DNA of 40,703 nucleotides from Bifidobacteriaceae bacterium (GTDB lineage Bacteria; Actinomycetota; Actinomycetes; Actinomycetales; WQXJ01). The notes below the pieces were generated by a model. The model saw only the letters and a program-made list of their open reading frames with translations. It ran no database searches and was not told the DNA's origin. A program made the position numbers and the translations under genes. Location: the NCBI GenBank assembly GCA_031270825.1, contig JAISXH010000048.1, positions 1-40,703 on the forward strand. The letters are read 5' to 3'. Below, piece after piece: positions 25,097 to 34,700 of this stretch; position 1 is the stretch's first letter; each line of letters begins with the position of its first letter.

Positions 25097-26527
25097 TCAA
25101 CCCTCCTCCAGACTCGACATGACATGTTTGACGCGGGTGTATTCCTCCAGCGCGAAGACCGACAGGTCTTTGCCGTATCCGGAATGTTTGAAACCGCCGT
25201 GCGGCATCTCGGAGAGGAAAGGGATGTGCGTGTTGACCCAGACCACGCCGAAGTCCAAGTCCCGCGTGACGCGCAAAACCCGTCCATGATTGGCCGTCCA
25301 GACCGAGGCGCCCAACCCGTAGCGGACGCCGTTGGCCATGGCCAGCCCGGCGGCATCGTCGGCGAAAGTCTGGACTGTGATGACGGGACCGAAAATCTCG
25401 TCTTGAACTGCCTCATCGGTTTGGGCCAGACCCGCGACCACCGTCGGCTCGAGGAAATAGCCGGGACGGTCGATCCGCTTGCCGCCGGTCAAGACCTGGG
25501 CCCGCGCTGGCAGGCGGTCGATGAATCCGAGCACCCTGGCGACCCCGGCCTCAGAGGCGATGGCGCCGAAGTCGACCTCCTCTTCAGGCGCGCCGACGCG
25601 CTGCGCGCGGGCCTGGGCGACCAGACGGTCTGTGAAATCGGCCGCCACCGATTCGTGGACCAGCGCCCGGGCGGCGGCGGTGCAGTCCTGGCCGGCGTTG
25701 AAGAAGGCGCCGGTGGCGATCCCGGCGGCGGCGGCGTCCAGGTCGGCGTCCGCGAAAACCAGGGCCGGAGCCTTGCCGCCCAGTTCGAGATGGACCCGCT
25801 TGACATCCTGAGCAGCCGATTCGGCCACCTCGACGCCGGCCCGCACCGAGCCGGTGATCGAAACCATCGCCGCGATCGGCGAATCGACCAGCGCGCGGCC
25901 GGTGCCGCGATCGCCGCAGACCACGTTGAGGACCCCTGGAGGTAGGAATTCGCCCGCCAACTCGGCCAGCCTGACCGTGCTGGCCGGAGTCAATTCGGAG
26001 GGCTTGAGCACCACCGTGTTGCCCGCCGCCAGGGCCGGCGCGATCTTCCAAATGGCCATGCAGAGGGGATAGTTCCAGGGGGTGACCTGCGCGCAAACGC
26101 CAACCGGCTCGCGGCGGATGACCGAGTTGAACCCTTCGGCGTATTCGCCGGCGGCCGGGCCGTCCAGCACGCGGGCCGCCCCGGCGAAGAAACGCAGATG
26201 GTCGACGCAGATCGGGATCTCTTCGGTCCGGGTGACCGCTAGCGGTTTGCCGGTGTCCCGGCATTCGACCTGGTTGAATTCCTCCGCCCGCCGTTCCAAG
26301 GCGTCGGCGATCTGCAACAGCGCCACTTGGCGCTGGCGCGGAGTGGTCCGTTTCCACTGTCCGAAGGCGCGGGCCGCCGATTCGAGAGCTAGGCGCACTT
26401 CGGCGGCGTTGGACGAAGGGGCCTCGGCGTAGACCTCGCCGGTGGCGGGTTCGCGGACATCCGCGTAGGTCGAAGCCGGTCGTGGGGCGCCGTCGATGTA
26501 GTTGTGCCAGGTCAATGAAGCAGCCAT
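25097..26527 (-). CDS. Aldehyde dehydrogenase, gamma-aminobutyraldehyde type
   Basis: An NAD(P)-dependent enzyme that oxidises an aldehyde to its acid; here probably 4-aminobutyraldehyde to GABA. 476 residues from ATG 26527, chosen for the strong GGAGGAGGT seven bases upstream. The catalytic Cys282 is in FFNAGQDCTAA, the form typical of aminobutyraldehyde dehydrogenases, and the general-base Glu is in HLELGGKAP. Also seen: TPWNYPLCMAIWKIAPAL, SITGSVRAG for cofactor binding, EIFGPVITVQ, and PHGGFKHSGYGKDLS near the end. It is the first gene of the pot operon, which links uptake with oxidation. Confidence 0.93.
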   Translation of the reverse strand: MAASLTWHNYIDGAPRPASTYADVREPATGEVYAEAPSSNAAEVRLALESAARAFGQWKRTTPRQRQVALLQIADALERRAEEFNQVECRDTGKPLAVTRTEEIPICVDHLRFFAGAARVLDGPAAGEYAEGFNSVIRREPVGVCAQVTPWNYPLCMAIWKIAPALAAGNTVVLKPSELTPASTVRLAELAGEFLPPGVLNVVCGDRGTGRALVDSPIAAMVSITGSVRAGVEVAESAAQDVKRVHLELGGKAPALVFADADLDAAAAGIATGAFFNAGQDCTAAARALVHESVAADFTDRLVAQARAQRVGAPEEEVDFGAIASEAGVARVLGFIDRLPARAQVLTGGKRIDRPGYFLEPTVVAGLAQTDEAVQDEIFGPVITVQTFADDAAGLAMANGVRYGLGASVWTANHGRVLRVTRDLDFGVVWVNTHIPFLSEMPHGGFKHSGYGKDLSVFALEEYTRVKHVMSSLEEG

Positions 26528-26838
26528 GGGACCTCCTCCGGCAGGCGTGGTGAATATTGGGGTTCGCGCCACGGAGACCGTGACGATTCCAATCACACTC
26601 CGCCAAGGTTTCCCGGCAGTGAATCGAGTGTTGCGAGAGTGTCAGCGCGGGCGCCGCCAGTTGAACGTCCTGTTACACCGCGACCGCCCGTTCTCCGCGC
26701 CGCAGGCGCGCCACCGGTCGCCTGGGAGCCGGAGGTTTGGCGGGGTCTGGGAATCGGCTCAGGTTTGGCCGGGAATCGGCTGAGGCTTGGCTGAGAATCA
26801 GCGGCGAATGGCCGGAACGGGGCTTGGTCCCGTCGCGG
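26528..26838. other. Intergenic region upstream of the pot operon
   Basis: 311 bases between the histidine kinase stop and the dehydrogenase start. It must hold the promoter of the pot operon. I find no clear operator. The only structure is the 22-bp repeat at 26749-26814 on the kinase side. Confidence 0.5.
26749..26814. repeat. 22-bp tandem repeat, three copies
   Basis: GGGAATCGGCTCAGGTTTGG and following CC at 26749-26770, a second copy with three changes at 26771-26792, and a degenerate third at 26793-26814. It lies 25 bases beyond the kinase stop, in non-coding DNA. Confidence 0.85.
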
Positions 26839-28314
26839 TCATGGCGCCGGCAATGTGATCGTGAAGGTCGCTCCCTGGCCCCCGCCCGGGCTGGCGGCGC
26901 TGATCCGGCCGCCATGGGCCTGGGTCAGAGCCTTGGCTATGGCCAACCCGATCCCGGAGCCGCCATGGGCCCGGTCGCGTGCCCGGTCGACGCGGTAGAA
27001 GCGCTCGAAGATGTGATCGAGGTGCTCGGGTTCGATCCCCTCGCCTGAATCCGCCACGGTGATGATCGCCGTTCCCTCGGACGCCTCTGCGTCCAGGCGG
27101 ACCACGCCGCCAGGCGGCGTGTGCCGGAGCGCGTTCTCCAGCAAATTGGCAAGCACTTGGGCGAAGCGAGCGCGGTCCGCTCGCACTGCCTGGGCCCTAG
27201 CCGCCAAGGCGGTCTCCGGGCGCCGCTGGCCCCGGTCCCGATTGGCGCCGAGGGCGGCCGGCGGCCCCAGATCTTGGGCGCCCGGGGTCAGCGCCGCGCC
27301 GCTCGCCGTCACCGCCAAGGCGACGCCCTTGGCGGCGAAGCCGGGCTGGGCGGCGCCAGCCGCATCCATGAGCAAGGCCGCCACCGACACGTCCTCGAGT
27401 TCCAGTTTGGCCAGCGGGTCCTCGGCCCGCGCCACCGCCGCCAGGTCGGACGCCAAGCGGGTCAGGCGCTCGCCTTGGGCGCGGAGCACCGCCGCCGTTT
27501 CCGGCGTCAACTCGGCGATGCCGTCCTCAAGCGCCTCCAGGTAGGCCGTGATCGTTGTGACCGGCGTTCTCAGCTCATGGGCGACATCGCCCAGGAGCCG
27601 GTCCCGCAGACGCTGCGAGTCCTCAAGATCCGCGCCCATCTGGTTGAAGGCGTCCGCCAGGCCGCCGAACTCCGGTCCCAGTCTCGGCGCCGCCACCCGC
27701 GCGTCGAATCTGCCTCCGGCGATCTGGGCGGCGGCTCCGGATAGCTGGCCGATCGCCCGGCTGACCCTCCGGGTGATGAAGGCGGACAGGGCCAAGGCGG
27801 CGGCCGCCGCCACGCCCAGAGCGATCCCCAACGAAGTGGCGCTGGCTGATCGGAAGGCGGCCTCGGCATGGGCTAGGGCGGCGGCGTCCTCGCCCAGGCC
27901 GGCGGCGACCAAGTGGCGGTGGAAAGAATCCGGCCCCACAATCGCGGCCACCGTCCCGGCGACCACCCCCGTCAGAGCTATGACCAGCGCAAACGCGCCG
28001 GTGAGGCGGAAGGTCAGACCCCATCTGGGCGTCTGGCGCCCCCCGGCGCGCCGACCCTTGCGCCGACCGCCGGCCGCGTCGGCCAGATTGTCCGCGCCGC
28101 TCGCGCCGCCAGGGACGTCGGCGACAGGCGCGTTGGCGCCGCCAGGGGCGCTGCCAGACGTGTCGGCAACAGGCGCTTCGGCGCGGGGCGCGTTGGCGTC
28201 GCCGGGCGCGTTGGCGTCGCCGGGCGCGTCGCCAGGCCCGTCGGCAACAGGCGCTTCGGCGCGGGGAGCGTTGGCGTCCGGCGCGGCTGCGCCATGGTGG
28301 TCCGCCCAGCTCAC
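26839..28314 (-). CDS. Sensor histidine kinase with low-complexity N-terminal extension
   Basis: A membrane sensor kinase that pairs with the response regulator encoded just upstream. 491 residues from GTG 28314 (GTGA overlap). Residues 1-92 are Ala/Pro/Gly/Asp-rich and contain two copies of ANAPRAEAPVAD. Helix 1 is about 101-127, a short outer loop of about 33 residues follows, helix 2 is about 161-180, then a HAMP domain. The phosphorylated residue is His246 in GDVAHELRTPVTT. The ATP-binding domain has NLLENALRHT, ADSGEGIEPE, FERFYRVDRAR and GGSGIGLAI. A stretch of about 45 residues before the N-box (GAALTPGAQDLGPPAALGAN and following) is longer than in typical kinases. The tiny sensor loop gives no hint of the signal. 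The start could be internal, since the extension resembles no domain. Confidence 0.9.
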   Translation of the reverse strand: MSWADHHGAAAPDANAPRAEAPVADGPGDAPGDANAPGDANAPRAEAPVADTSGSAPGGANAPVADVPGGASGADNLADAAGGRRKGRRAGGRQTPRWGLTFRLTGAFALVIALTGVVAGTVAAIVGPDSFHRHLVAAGLGEDAAALAHAEAAFRSASATSLGIALGVAAAAALALSAFITRRVSRAIGQLSGAAAQIAGGRFDARVAAPRLGPEFGGLADAFNQMGADLEDSQRLRDRLLGDVAHELRTPVTTITAYLEALEDGIAELTPETAAVLRAQGERLTRLASDLAAVARAEDPLAKLELEDVSVAALLMDAAGAAQPGFAAKGVALAVTASGAALTPGAQDLGPPAALGANRDRGQRRPETALAARAQAVRADRARFAQVLANLLENALRHTPPGGVVRLDAEASEGTAIITVADSGEGIEPEHLDHIFERFYRVDRARDRAHGGSGIGLAIAKALTQAHGGRISAASPGGGQGATFTITLPAP

Positions 28315-29171
28315 CGCCCGGCTCCCGCCCGGTAGCCCACTCCGCGGACGGTGCGAATGTAGCGCTGGTCCTGGGCCGTGTCGCCCAGTTTCTTGCGGAC
28401 ATTCGCCAGGTGCACATCGACGGCGTGAGGATCGCCCACCCAGCTCGGGCCCCAGACCGAGCGCAGCAGCCCCTCCCTGGTGAAGACCCGGCCGGGATGC
28501 GCGGCCAGAGCCGCCAGGAGGTCGAACTCGGTGCGGGTCAACTCGACCGGGCGGCCAGCCAAGAAGACCTCGCGTCCCTGGGTGTCGATGCTGAGATCGC
28601 CCACCGTCAGCTGTCCCGGCGCCGGAGGGGGGAGCCCGCCGGCCGGGCTGGTCTGCCGCGGTGACGAGACGGCATCGGACAACGGGTTCTGCTCCCCCAA
28701 CGGCGACGGCTCAGGCGCCGCCAGACCGGCCGCCGCCAAGCCGGCCGAGCGGGGCCGTCGCATCAACGCCCGCACCCGCGCGACCAGCTCACGCGGAGAG
28801 AAGGGCTTGGTCATATAGTCATCGGCGCCCACGGCCAACCCGATCAGCTTGTCGACCTCCTCGGCGCGGGCTGTCACCATCATCAAGTAAGCGTCTGAGA
28901 AGGTCCTGACCTGCCGGGCGACCTCGATGCCGTCCAGGCCGGGCAGCGAGAGGTCAAGGATGATCACGGCCGGATTGTGCTGGAGCGCCGCCGCCACCCC
29001 ATCCGGTCCGGTGGCCGCCTGCCAGACCGCGAATCCCTCACGCTCCAGATATTGCGCCACCAGCGCGGCCAGGGCGGGCTCATCCTCCACCACGAGAGCC
29101 CGCAGTTCGCCGACCGGCACGGCCGCGCCGGTCGGCTCGCTCGCCTGGGGCAGTTGTTCTGGGCCAGACAT
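28311..29171 (-). CDS. OmpR-family response regulator
   Basis: A DNA-binding response regulator. 286 residues from ATG 29171; upstream in-frame codons would add 19 residues without a known motif. The receiver domain is 22-140 with acidic pair Glu29/Asp30, phospho-acceptor Asp73 in IILDLSLPG, Thr100 and Lys122 in TKPFSP. A 50-residue Pro/Ser-rich linker follows. The winged-helix domain is 195-286 (REVFLAGRPVELTRTEFDLL, DVHLANVRKKLGD, IRTVRGVGYR). It overlaps the kinase gene in GTGA and is divergent from the copper-handling gene, so that gene is a candidate target. Confidence 0.93.
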   Translation of the reverse strand: MSGPEQLPQASEPTGAAVPVGELRALVVEDEPALAALVAQYLEREGFAVWQAATGPDGVAAALQHNPAVIILDLSLPGLDGIEVARQVRTFSDAYLMMVTARAEEVDKLIGLAVGADDYMTKPFSPRELVARVRALMRRPRSAGLAAAGLAAPEPSPLGEQNPLSDAVSSPRQTSPAGGLPPPAPGQLTVGDLSIDTQGREVFLAGRPVELTRTEFDLLAALAAHPGRVFTREGLLRSVWGPSWVGDPHAVDVHLANVRKKLGDTAQDQRYIRTVRGVGYRAGAGR

Positions 29172-29265
29172 GCCACGAGCGTACCGCCCATCACGCCAAG
29201 GCTGAGCGGCGCATGCCGGCCGGGCCAAGCCATCCCCGCGACGCCTCCCGGCGCCGGCGAACGGC

Positions 29266-29287
29266 TTGACAGAACCTTGATCGAATC
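29266..29287 (+). promoter_or_regulatory. 11-bp direct repeat between the regulator and copper-protein genes
   Basis: TTGACAGAACC followed directly by TTGATCGAATC: two similar half-sites one helical turn apart, the usual site format for OmpR-family regulators. It lies 40-60 bases upstream of the copper-protein start, and TTGACA also fits a -35 element. Binding by the adjacent regulator is an inference. Confidence 0.4.
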
Positions 29288-29325
29288 TGCGCTGTCGCTG
29301 AAGGGCGAGCGCCTAGTTTCGAACC

Positions 29326-30726
29326 GTGGCCTCACCGACCCGAACCAGCGGCGCCCGGCGCGTCCGCACTGTGATCCCCATTTCCGGTATGACTTGCAAG
29401 GCCTGCGAAGCCCGGGTCTCCAAGGTGCTCTCAGGGGTGCCCGGCGTCGAAGGCGCCAAGGTGTCCCTGGCCAAAGGCCAAGCCACCGTGGTTTCGGCCA
29501 AGCAACTGAACCCCGAACTGCTCGACGCCGCCCTCGAAAAGGCCGGCTATCGGGTCGGCACGGCGGCGCTGCCGGTTATCTCCTCGGATCGGACGGTCTG
29601 GCGCGACGCCCTGATCGGGGCGGCCGTCATGGCCCTGGCTCTGTGGGGAGCCTCGGCTCTGGGGATCACCAGCTGGACCGACCGGCTCTCTCCCACCGCC
29701 GCGCCCGGAGCGGCCACCTTGACCCTGATCTGGGCCTTAGGCGTGATCGCATCGGTCTCAACCTGCATGGCGTTGGTCGGCGGCCTGGTCCTGTCCGTCT
29801 CCGCCCGCTTCGCCAAAGCCCACCCCGACCTCGGCACCGGAAGGCGTCTCAGGCCGCAACTGATGTTCAACCTGGGGCGGATCGTGGGTTTTGGGCTGCT
29901 GGGAGCTGTGCTGGGCGGCATCGGCGGCGTCTTCGAACTAAACGCCCACCTGCTGGCGCTGGCCCTGATAGCCGCCGGGCTGGTGATGGGACTGCTGGGA
30001 CTGAAACTGACCGGGCTGTCGCCCCGGCTCAACCGCCTGTCGTTCTCGCTGCCCGCCGCCTGGAGCGGCTGGCTGGGCCGGGCCGAGGGCTCACGGACCT
30101 ACCGCGACTCCACCACGGCAGCGCTCGGCGCCGCCAGCTTCTTCTTGCCCTGCGGCTTCACCCAGGCGGTTCAGGTCTACGCTTTGGCCAGCGGCAGCGC
30201 TGTCAGGGCGGGAGTGATCATGGCGGTGTTCGCGTTCGGCACCACGCCGGGGCTGATCGGGATAGGCGTCCTGGGATCGTTCGTCCGCGGCCGCGCCGCC
30301 GCCCGTGTCTTCCACTTCGTGGGCGTGGCCGTGTGCGCCTTCGCCCTGGTCAACTTGGCCGGCGGAGCGCAAATCCTGCGCCCGGCCTGGTTCGCCGCCC
30401 CATCCGCGCCCTTGGCCGACGTCCGCAGCGACAACGTCACCGATCTGGACGGCCAACAAGTCCTCGCCACGGTGCAGAACGGCAGCGGCTATTCGCCCCA
30501 AACCGCCGCCGTCTACGTCAATCAACCGGTGCGCTGGGAGATCGATTCGCAGTCTCTGGGCTGCGCGTCGACCATGAACCTGCAAGCCATGGGCCTGGGC
30601 ACAGTCAGCCTCCAGGACGGCCTGAACGTGTTCGAATTCACCCCCACCGAGGTCGGCGCCCTGGCATACACCTGCGGTATGGGCATGTTCCCGGCCCGGA
30701 TCGACGTCATCGAGCCGCCTGGATGA
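29326..30726 (+). CDS. HMA/SafE-like/cupredoxin fusion, probable copper-handling membrane protein
   Basis: 466 residues in three parts. Residues 14-80 are a heavy-metal-associated domain with the copper motif GMTCKAC (Cys24, Cys27). Residues about 95-360 are a six-helix domain of the TauE/SafE or DsbD-transmembrane type, with STCMALVGG in an early helix and FFLPCGFTQAVQVYALASG later; these two Cys resemble the paired Cys of DsbD-like transporters. Residues about 370-466 are a cupredoxin-like domain ending in ALAYTCGMGMFPARIDV, the Cu-binding loop. Proteins of this architecture are thought to move or buffer copper or electrons across the membrane. The GTG start has no ribosome site, but TAGTTT lies six bases upstream as a possible -10, so the mRNA may be leaderless. 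Confidence 0.85.
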   Translation: MASPTRTSGARRVRTVIPISGMTCKACEARVSKVLSGVPGVEGAKVSLAKGQATVVSAKQLNPELLDAALEKAGYRVGTAALPVISSDRTVWRDALIGAAVMALALWGASALGITSWTDRLSPTAAPGAATLTLIWALGVIASVSTCMALVGGLVLSVSARFAKAHPDLGTGRRLRPQLMFNLGRIVGFGLLGAVLGGIGGVFELNAHLLALALIAAGLVMGLLGLKLTGLSPRLNRLSFSLPAAWSGWLGRAEGSRTYRDSTTAALGAASFFLPCGFTQAVQVYALASGSAVRAGVIMAVFAFGTTPGLIGIGVLGSFVRGRAAARVFHFVGVAVCAFALVNLAGGAQILRPAWFAAPSAPLADVRSDNVTDLDGQQVLATVQNGSGYSPQTAAVYVNQPVRWEIDSQSLGCASTMNLQAMGLGTVSLQDGLNVFEFTPTEVGALAYTCGMGMFPARIDVIEPPG

Positions 30727-30852
30727 GATGGGGCCGGCCAAGAGTCGGGCCAAGGGGCGGCCCAGGGGTCGGGTGGCCATTCCTTGCCCGCCCGCCGGGC
30801 CCCTATCGCTCCTCGGTCAGAAGGGGACGGACGTCGGCCCGGCCGGAACTGC

Positions 30853-30858
30853 CATACT
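30853..30858 (+). promoter_or_regulatory. Possible extended -10 for a leaderless mRNA
   Basis: TGCCATACT ends seven bases before ATG 30866, so transcription would start at or next to the start codon. Leaderless mRNAs are frequent in actinobacteria. No clear -35. Confidence 0.35.
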
Positions 30859-30865
30859 CAAGGAC

Positions 30866-31666
30866 ATGACTTCGCGCGGGCGCGCCCAGGGTGGCCCGGT
30901 GGAAAAGCGGGCCGCCGACTGGCCGCATTGGACGCTGTTCGGCGCCTGCCTGGGCGCTGGATTCCTAGTCGTGGTGGCCCTGGGCGCACGTTATTTCTAT
31001 GGCACGGCTGCCGCCGAATGGGTGGTGGCTCCTTGGTTCGCGCTGGTCACGACGCCGCAGCAGCGCGGTGGCGCCATAGCTGACCCTGAATATCCGCTTG
31101 GCGACATCACCTTCGGCGACGTCAGCGCCCTTGGGCACGGCGCCGTGCTGCTGGTGGTCTTGGCGGCCATCGCCGCCGCCGCCGCGGCAGCGTTCCTCGC
31201 CGCCCCCGCTTCGGCTGCGGCCAGGCGCCGGTTCGCCTGGTGGTTCGGGGCGATCGAAGGCGGGCTCTTGATCGCCAGCACTGTGCTCCACCGGTTCCTG
31301 CCGGCTGGATTCACTAACGAAGACACCACCTGGGCGTTGACGCTTGCGCCATTGGTGGCCGTGGCCGCCTCCGGCGCGTGGTTGGTTCTGCGGGGACGGC
31401 GCCATGTGATCTGGGCGCTGGCCGCCGCCATGCCGATCCTGTTCTCCACGGCCGTGACGATCATCCCGTTCGCCGAATCGCACGGACTGATCCGGTTCGG
31501 CCACGAAAACGAGGAGATGATCCTCTGGGCTGTGATCCTGGTTTGCACAGTGTCCCTCACCGCCTGGCTAGTCGCGCTGGTGGCCAGGGTCACGCCGCTG
31601 CTCGAAAAGCGCCTCGTCCCGGCGCCTGACTCCCCCGTGGCCAAGGCCCCAAGACCGGGCGGGTGA
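30866..31666 (+). CDS. Six-helix membrane protein of unknown function
   Basis: 266 residues from ATG 30866, chosen because of the -10-like element just upstream; the open frame extends 46 codons further with no ribosome site. Six hydrophobic helices are seen, beginning at WTLFGACLGAGFLVVVALGA and ending at MILWAVILVCTVSLTAWLVA. The second helix is very Ala-rich. There are several His and acidic residues between helices 5 and 6 (IPFAESHGLIRFGHENEE), which might bind a metal, but I do not recognise a family. It follows the copper-protein gene on the same strand after 139 bases and converges on ileS. Confidence 0.72.
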   Translation: MTSRGRAQGGPVEKRAADWPHWTLFGACLGAGFLVVVALGARYFYGTAAAEWVVAPWFALVTTPQQRGGAIADPEYPLGDITFGDVSALGHGAVLLVVLAAIAAAAAAAFLAAPASAAARRRFAWWFGAIEGGLLIASTVLHRFLPAGFTNEDTTWALTLAPLVAVAASGAWLVLRGRRHVIWALAAAMPILFSTAVTIIPFAESHGLIRFGHENEEMILWAVILVCTVSLTAWLVALVARVTPLLEKRLVPAPDSPVAKAPRPGG

Positions 31667-31685
31667 TCCTGGCGTCCGGGCGCCG

Positions 31686-31739
31686 ACTTGGTCATGAAAA
31701 CTTGGTCATGAAAACTTGGTCATGAAGACTTCGTCACAG
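31686..31739. repeat. 14-bp tandem repeat in a convergent gap
   Basis: ACTTGGTCATGAAA at 31686-31699 and 31700-31713, a copy with one change at 31714-31727, and a partial fourth copy after it. It fills the gap between two convergent genes and is less GC-rich than its surroundings. No hairpin that would make a good terminator is seen. Confidence 0.88.
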
Positions 31740-31747
31740 CGCCGTGG

Positions 31748-34700
31748 TCACGAAGCCGCCGACACCTTGGCGACGTGAGCCGCCGCCACGTCGGTCGGGG
31801 ACACATCGACCGTCAATGACAGGGCCAGGGTTTCGCGCTGGATCATCGCCGAGTGCGACTTGACCGCCCCAACCCAGGGGCCGGGAACCGACAGCGACAA
31901 GGAGATGCGGTCCGCCACATGCAACCCGGAGGCTTTGCGCTCATCTTGGACCAGGCGGATCATGTCGCGGGCGTAGCCCTCGGCCAACAACGTGTCGGAG
32001 ACGTTCAGATCGAGCAAGGCGAAGCCGTTGCCGGACAGCACCGTGGCGGCCAGGCGGTCGCCTTCGCGGTCCTCGACCACCGTGCGGGCGGTGTATTCGC
32101 CTTCCACCAGCGCCACTTCCCCGTCCGGCGTGGTCACCACCACTTCTCCTTGGGACCCGCGCTCCCAGGCGCCCGCCTTGACCGCCTTGATGACCGCCTG
32201 CACGCCGCGACCGAGCCTGGGCCCGGCGGCCCGCGCGTTCACATCCAGGCGTGTGTACACCCCGTGGCGGGCGGCCTCCTCGGCCGAGTATTCCACCAGC
32301 TCCACGTCCTTGACGTTGACCTCGGCTTTGATCAGCTCCGCGAAAGGCTCCAGGCGCGCGGCCGCGGAATCGGCCACCACCAGCGACGCCAGCGGTTGGC
32401 GGACCTTGACGCCGTGTGCCTTGCGCATCGACAACGCCGCCGAACAGACCTCGCGCACGCGCTCCATCACCGCCACCAGCGCGTCATCGGCGACCAGCGC
32501 GGCATCGGCCGTCGCGTCGTCGGCAACCGGCGCGTCATCGACCGGCACCGCCGGGCACGATGCCGCCCCACCGGCCAGGCGCCCGGCCACGCCAGCGCCC
32601 TCGGCCGGGCCACCCGCCAAGACCGGCCAATCCTCCAAATGCACCGACCGGCCGCCCGTCAAACCACGCCAAATCTCCTCGGAGACCATGGGCAACAACG
32701 GCGCCGTCACCCGCGTCAGGGTCTCCAGAACCGTCCACAAAACGTTGAACGCGGCCTGATCCTCGGCCCAGAAGCGGTCCCTCGACTCGCGCACATACCA
32801 GTTGTTGAGCGCGTCCAGGAACTCGCGGATCGACTCGCAAGCCTCCGGGATCAGGCACCGGTCCAGTTGCGCGGTGACATCGGCCACCAGCGAGCGGGTG
32901 CGGGCCAAGATGTAGCGGTCGAGTTCCCCCAACTCGCGGTAGTCGGCGGCGGTCACCCGGCGGCCCTCCAGGCCCGCGCCCCCGTTCGCCGAGTTCGCAT
33001 ATAGCCCAAAGAACGACCAGGTGTTCCACATCGGCAACAGCACCTGGCGGACCGCGTCGCGGATGGCGTCATCGGTCACCACCAGGTTGCCGCCGCGCAG
33101 GATCGCGCCGGACATCAAGAACCAGCGCATCGCGTCCGCGCCGTCGCGTTCGAACACCATCCGCACGTCCGGGAAGTTCCCCTTCGACTTGGACATTTTC
33201 AGGCCGTCGTCGCCGAGCACAATCCCGTGCGTCAGGCAGGTCCTAAAGGCCGGCTTGTCGAACAGCGCCGTCGCCAAGACGTGCAGAGTGTAGAACCAAC
33301 CCCGCGTTTGGCCGATGTATTCGACAATGAAATCGCCCGGATAATGCGACTCGAACCACTCACGGTTGTCGAACGGGTAGTGGACCTGCGCGAACGGCAT
33401 GGCGCCGGACTCGAACCAGCAGTCCAACACCTCGCCCACTCGCCGCATCGTCGACCGACCAGTCGGATCGGACGGATTCGGCCTGGTCAACTGGTCAATC
33501 GCGGGCCGGTGCAAGTCATCGGGGCGGACGCCGAAATCGCGTTCCAACTCATCCAGCGACCCGTAGACGTCGACGCGCGGATAGGCCGGGTCGTCCGAGA
33601 CCCAGACCGGGATGGGCGAACCCCAATAGCGGTTGCGGGAGATGGACCAATCGCGCGCCCCCTCCAGCCACTTGCCGAACTGGCCGTCACGGACATGCTC
33701 CGGCGACCATTCGATCTCCTGGTTCAACTCCACCATGCGATCGCGGAACTTGGTCACGGCCACGAACCAGGAGCTGACGGCGTACTGGATCAGCGGCGTG
33801 TCGCAGCGCCAACAGTGCGGGTAGGGATGGTCGTAGGTTTCTTGGCGCAGTAGCTGTCCCGACTCCTTCAGCGCCTGGACGATCGGCTTGTTGGCCTCGA
33901 AGACTTGCACCCCCTGCCAAGGGGTCACCGGCGCGGTGAACCGGCCGGCCGAATCGACCGGGTTGACCAACTCGATCCCGGCCGAATCGGTCACCGCTTT
34001 GTCTTCCTCGCCATAGGCTGGCGCGATGTGCACCAGCCCGGTGCCGTCCTCGGTGGTGACATAGTCCGCCGCCAGGACCTGGAAGGCGCCGGCGGCGGCT
34101 TGGTCGGCGAAGAAATCGAACAGCGGCCGGTAACGCAAGCCGACCAAATCGGCGCCTTTGAACCGCCCGATCACATCCGGGCTCTCCCCCAACTCGCGGG
34201 CGTAGGCGGCCAGGCGCGCTTCGGCCAGCAGCATCCGTTCCCCCGCCATCGCCTCTGGCGCCACCAGCACATAATCGACGTCGGGGTTGACCGCCAGGGC
34301 CAGATTGGACGGCAGCGTCCACGGCGTCGTGGTCCAGGCCAGGGCGACCGCCCCGGCCAACCGCGAGTGGACGGCGCGCCTGGCCGCGACCGTCGGGTCG
34401 CCGGGCGGGGCGCTGGAACCGGGCCGGTCGGCATCGGCGGCGTCATCGGCATCGTCGGCGTAAAGCTCGAAGCCCACGGTCACGGCGGTGTCCTGGCGCT
34501 GACGGTAGACCTCGTCCATGCGGGTCTCGGAGGCGGACAGCGGCGTGCCGCAGCGGCAGCAGTACCACAGCACCCGGTGACCCTCGTAGATCAGCCCCTT
34601 GTCCCAAAGGCTCTTGAAAGCCCACATGACCGACTCCATGTAGGGCAGGTCGAGGGTTTTGTAGTCGTTGGCGAAGTCGACCCAACGCGCCTGGCGGGAA

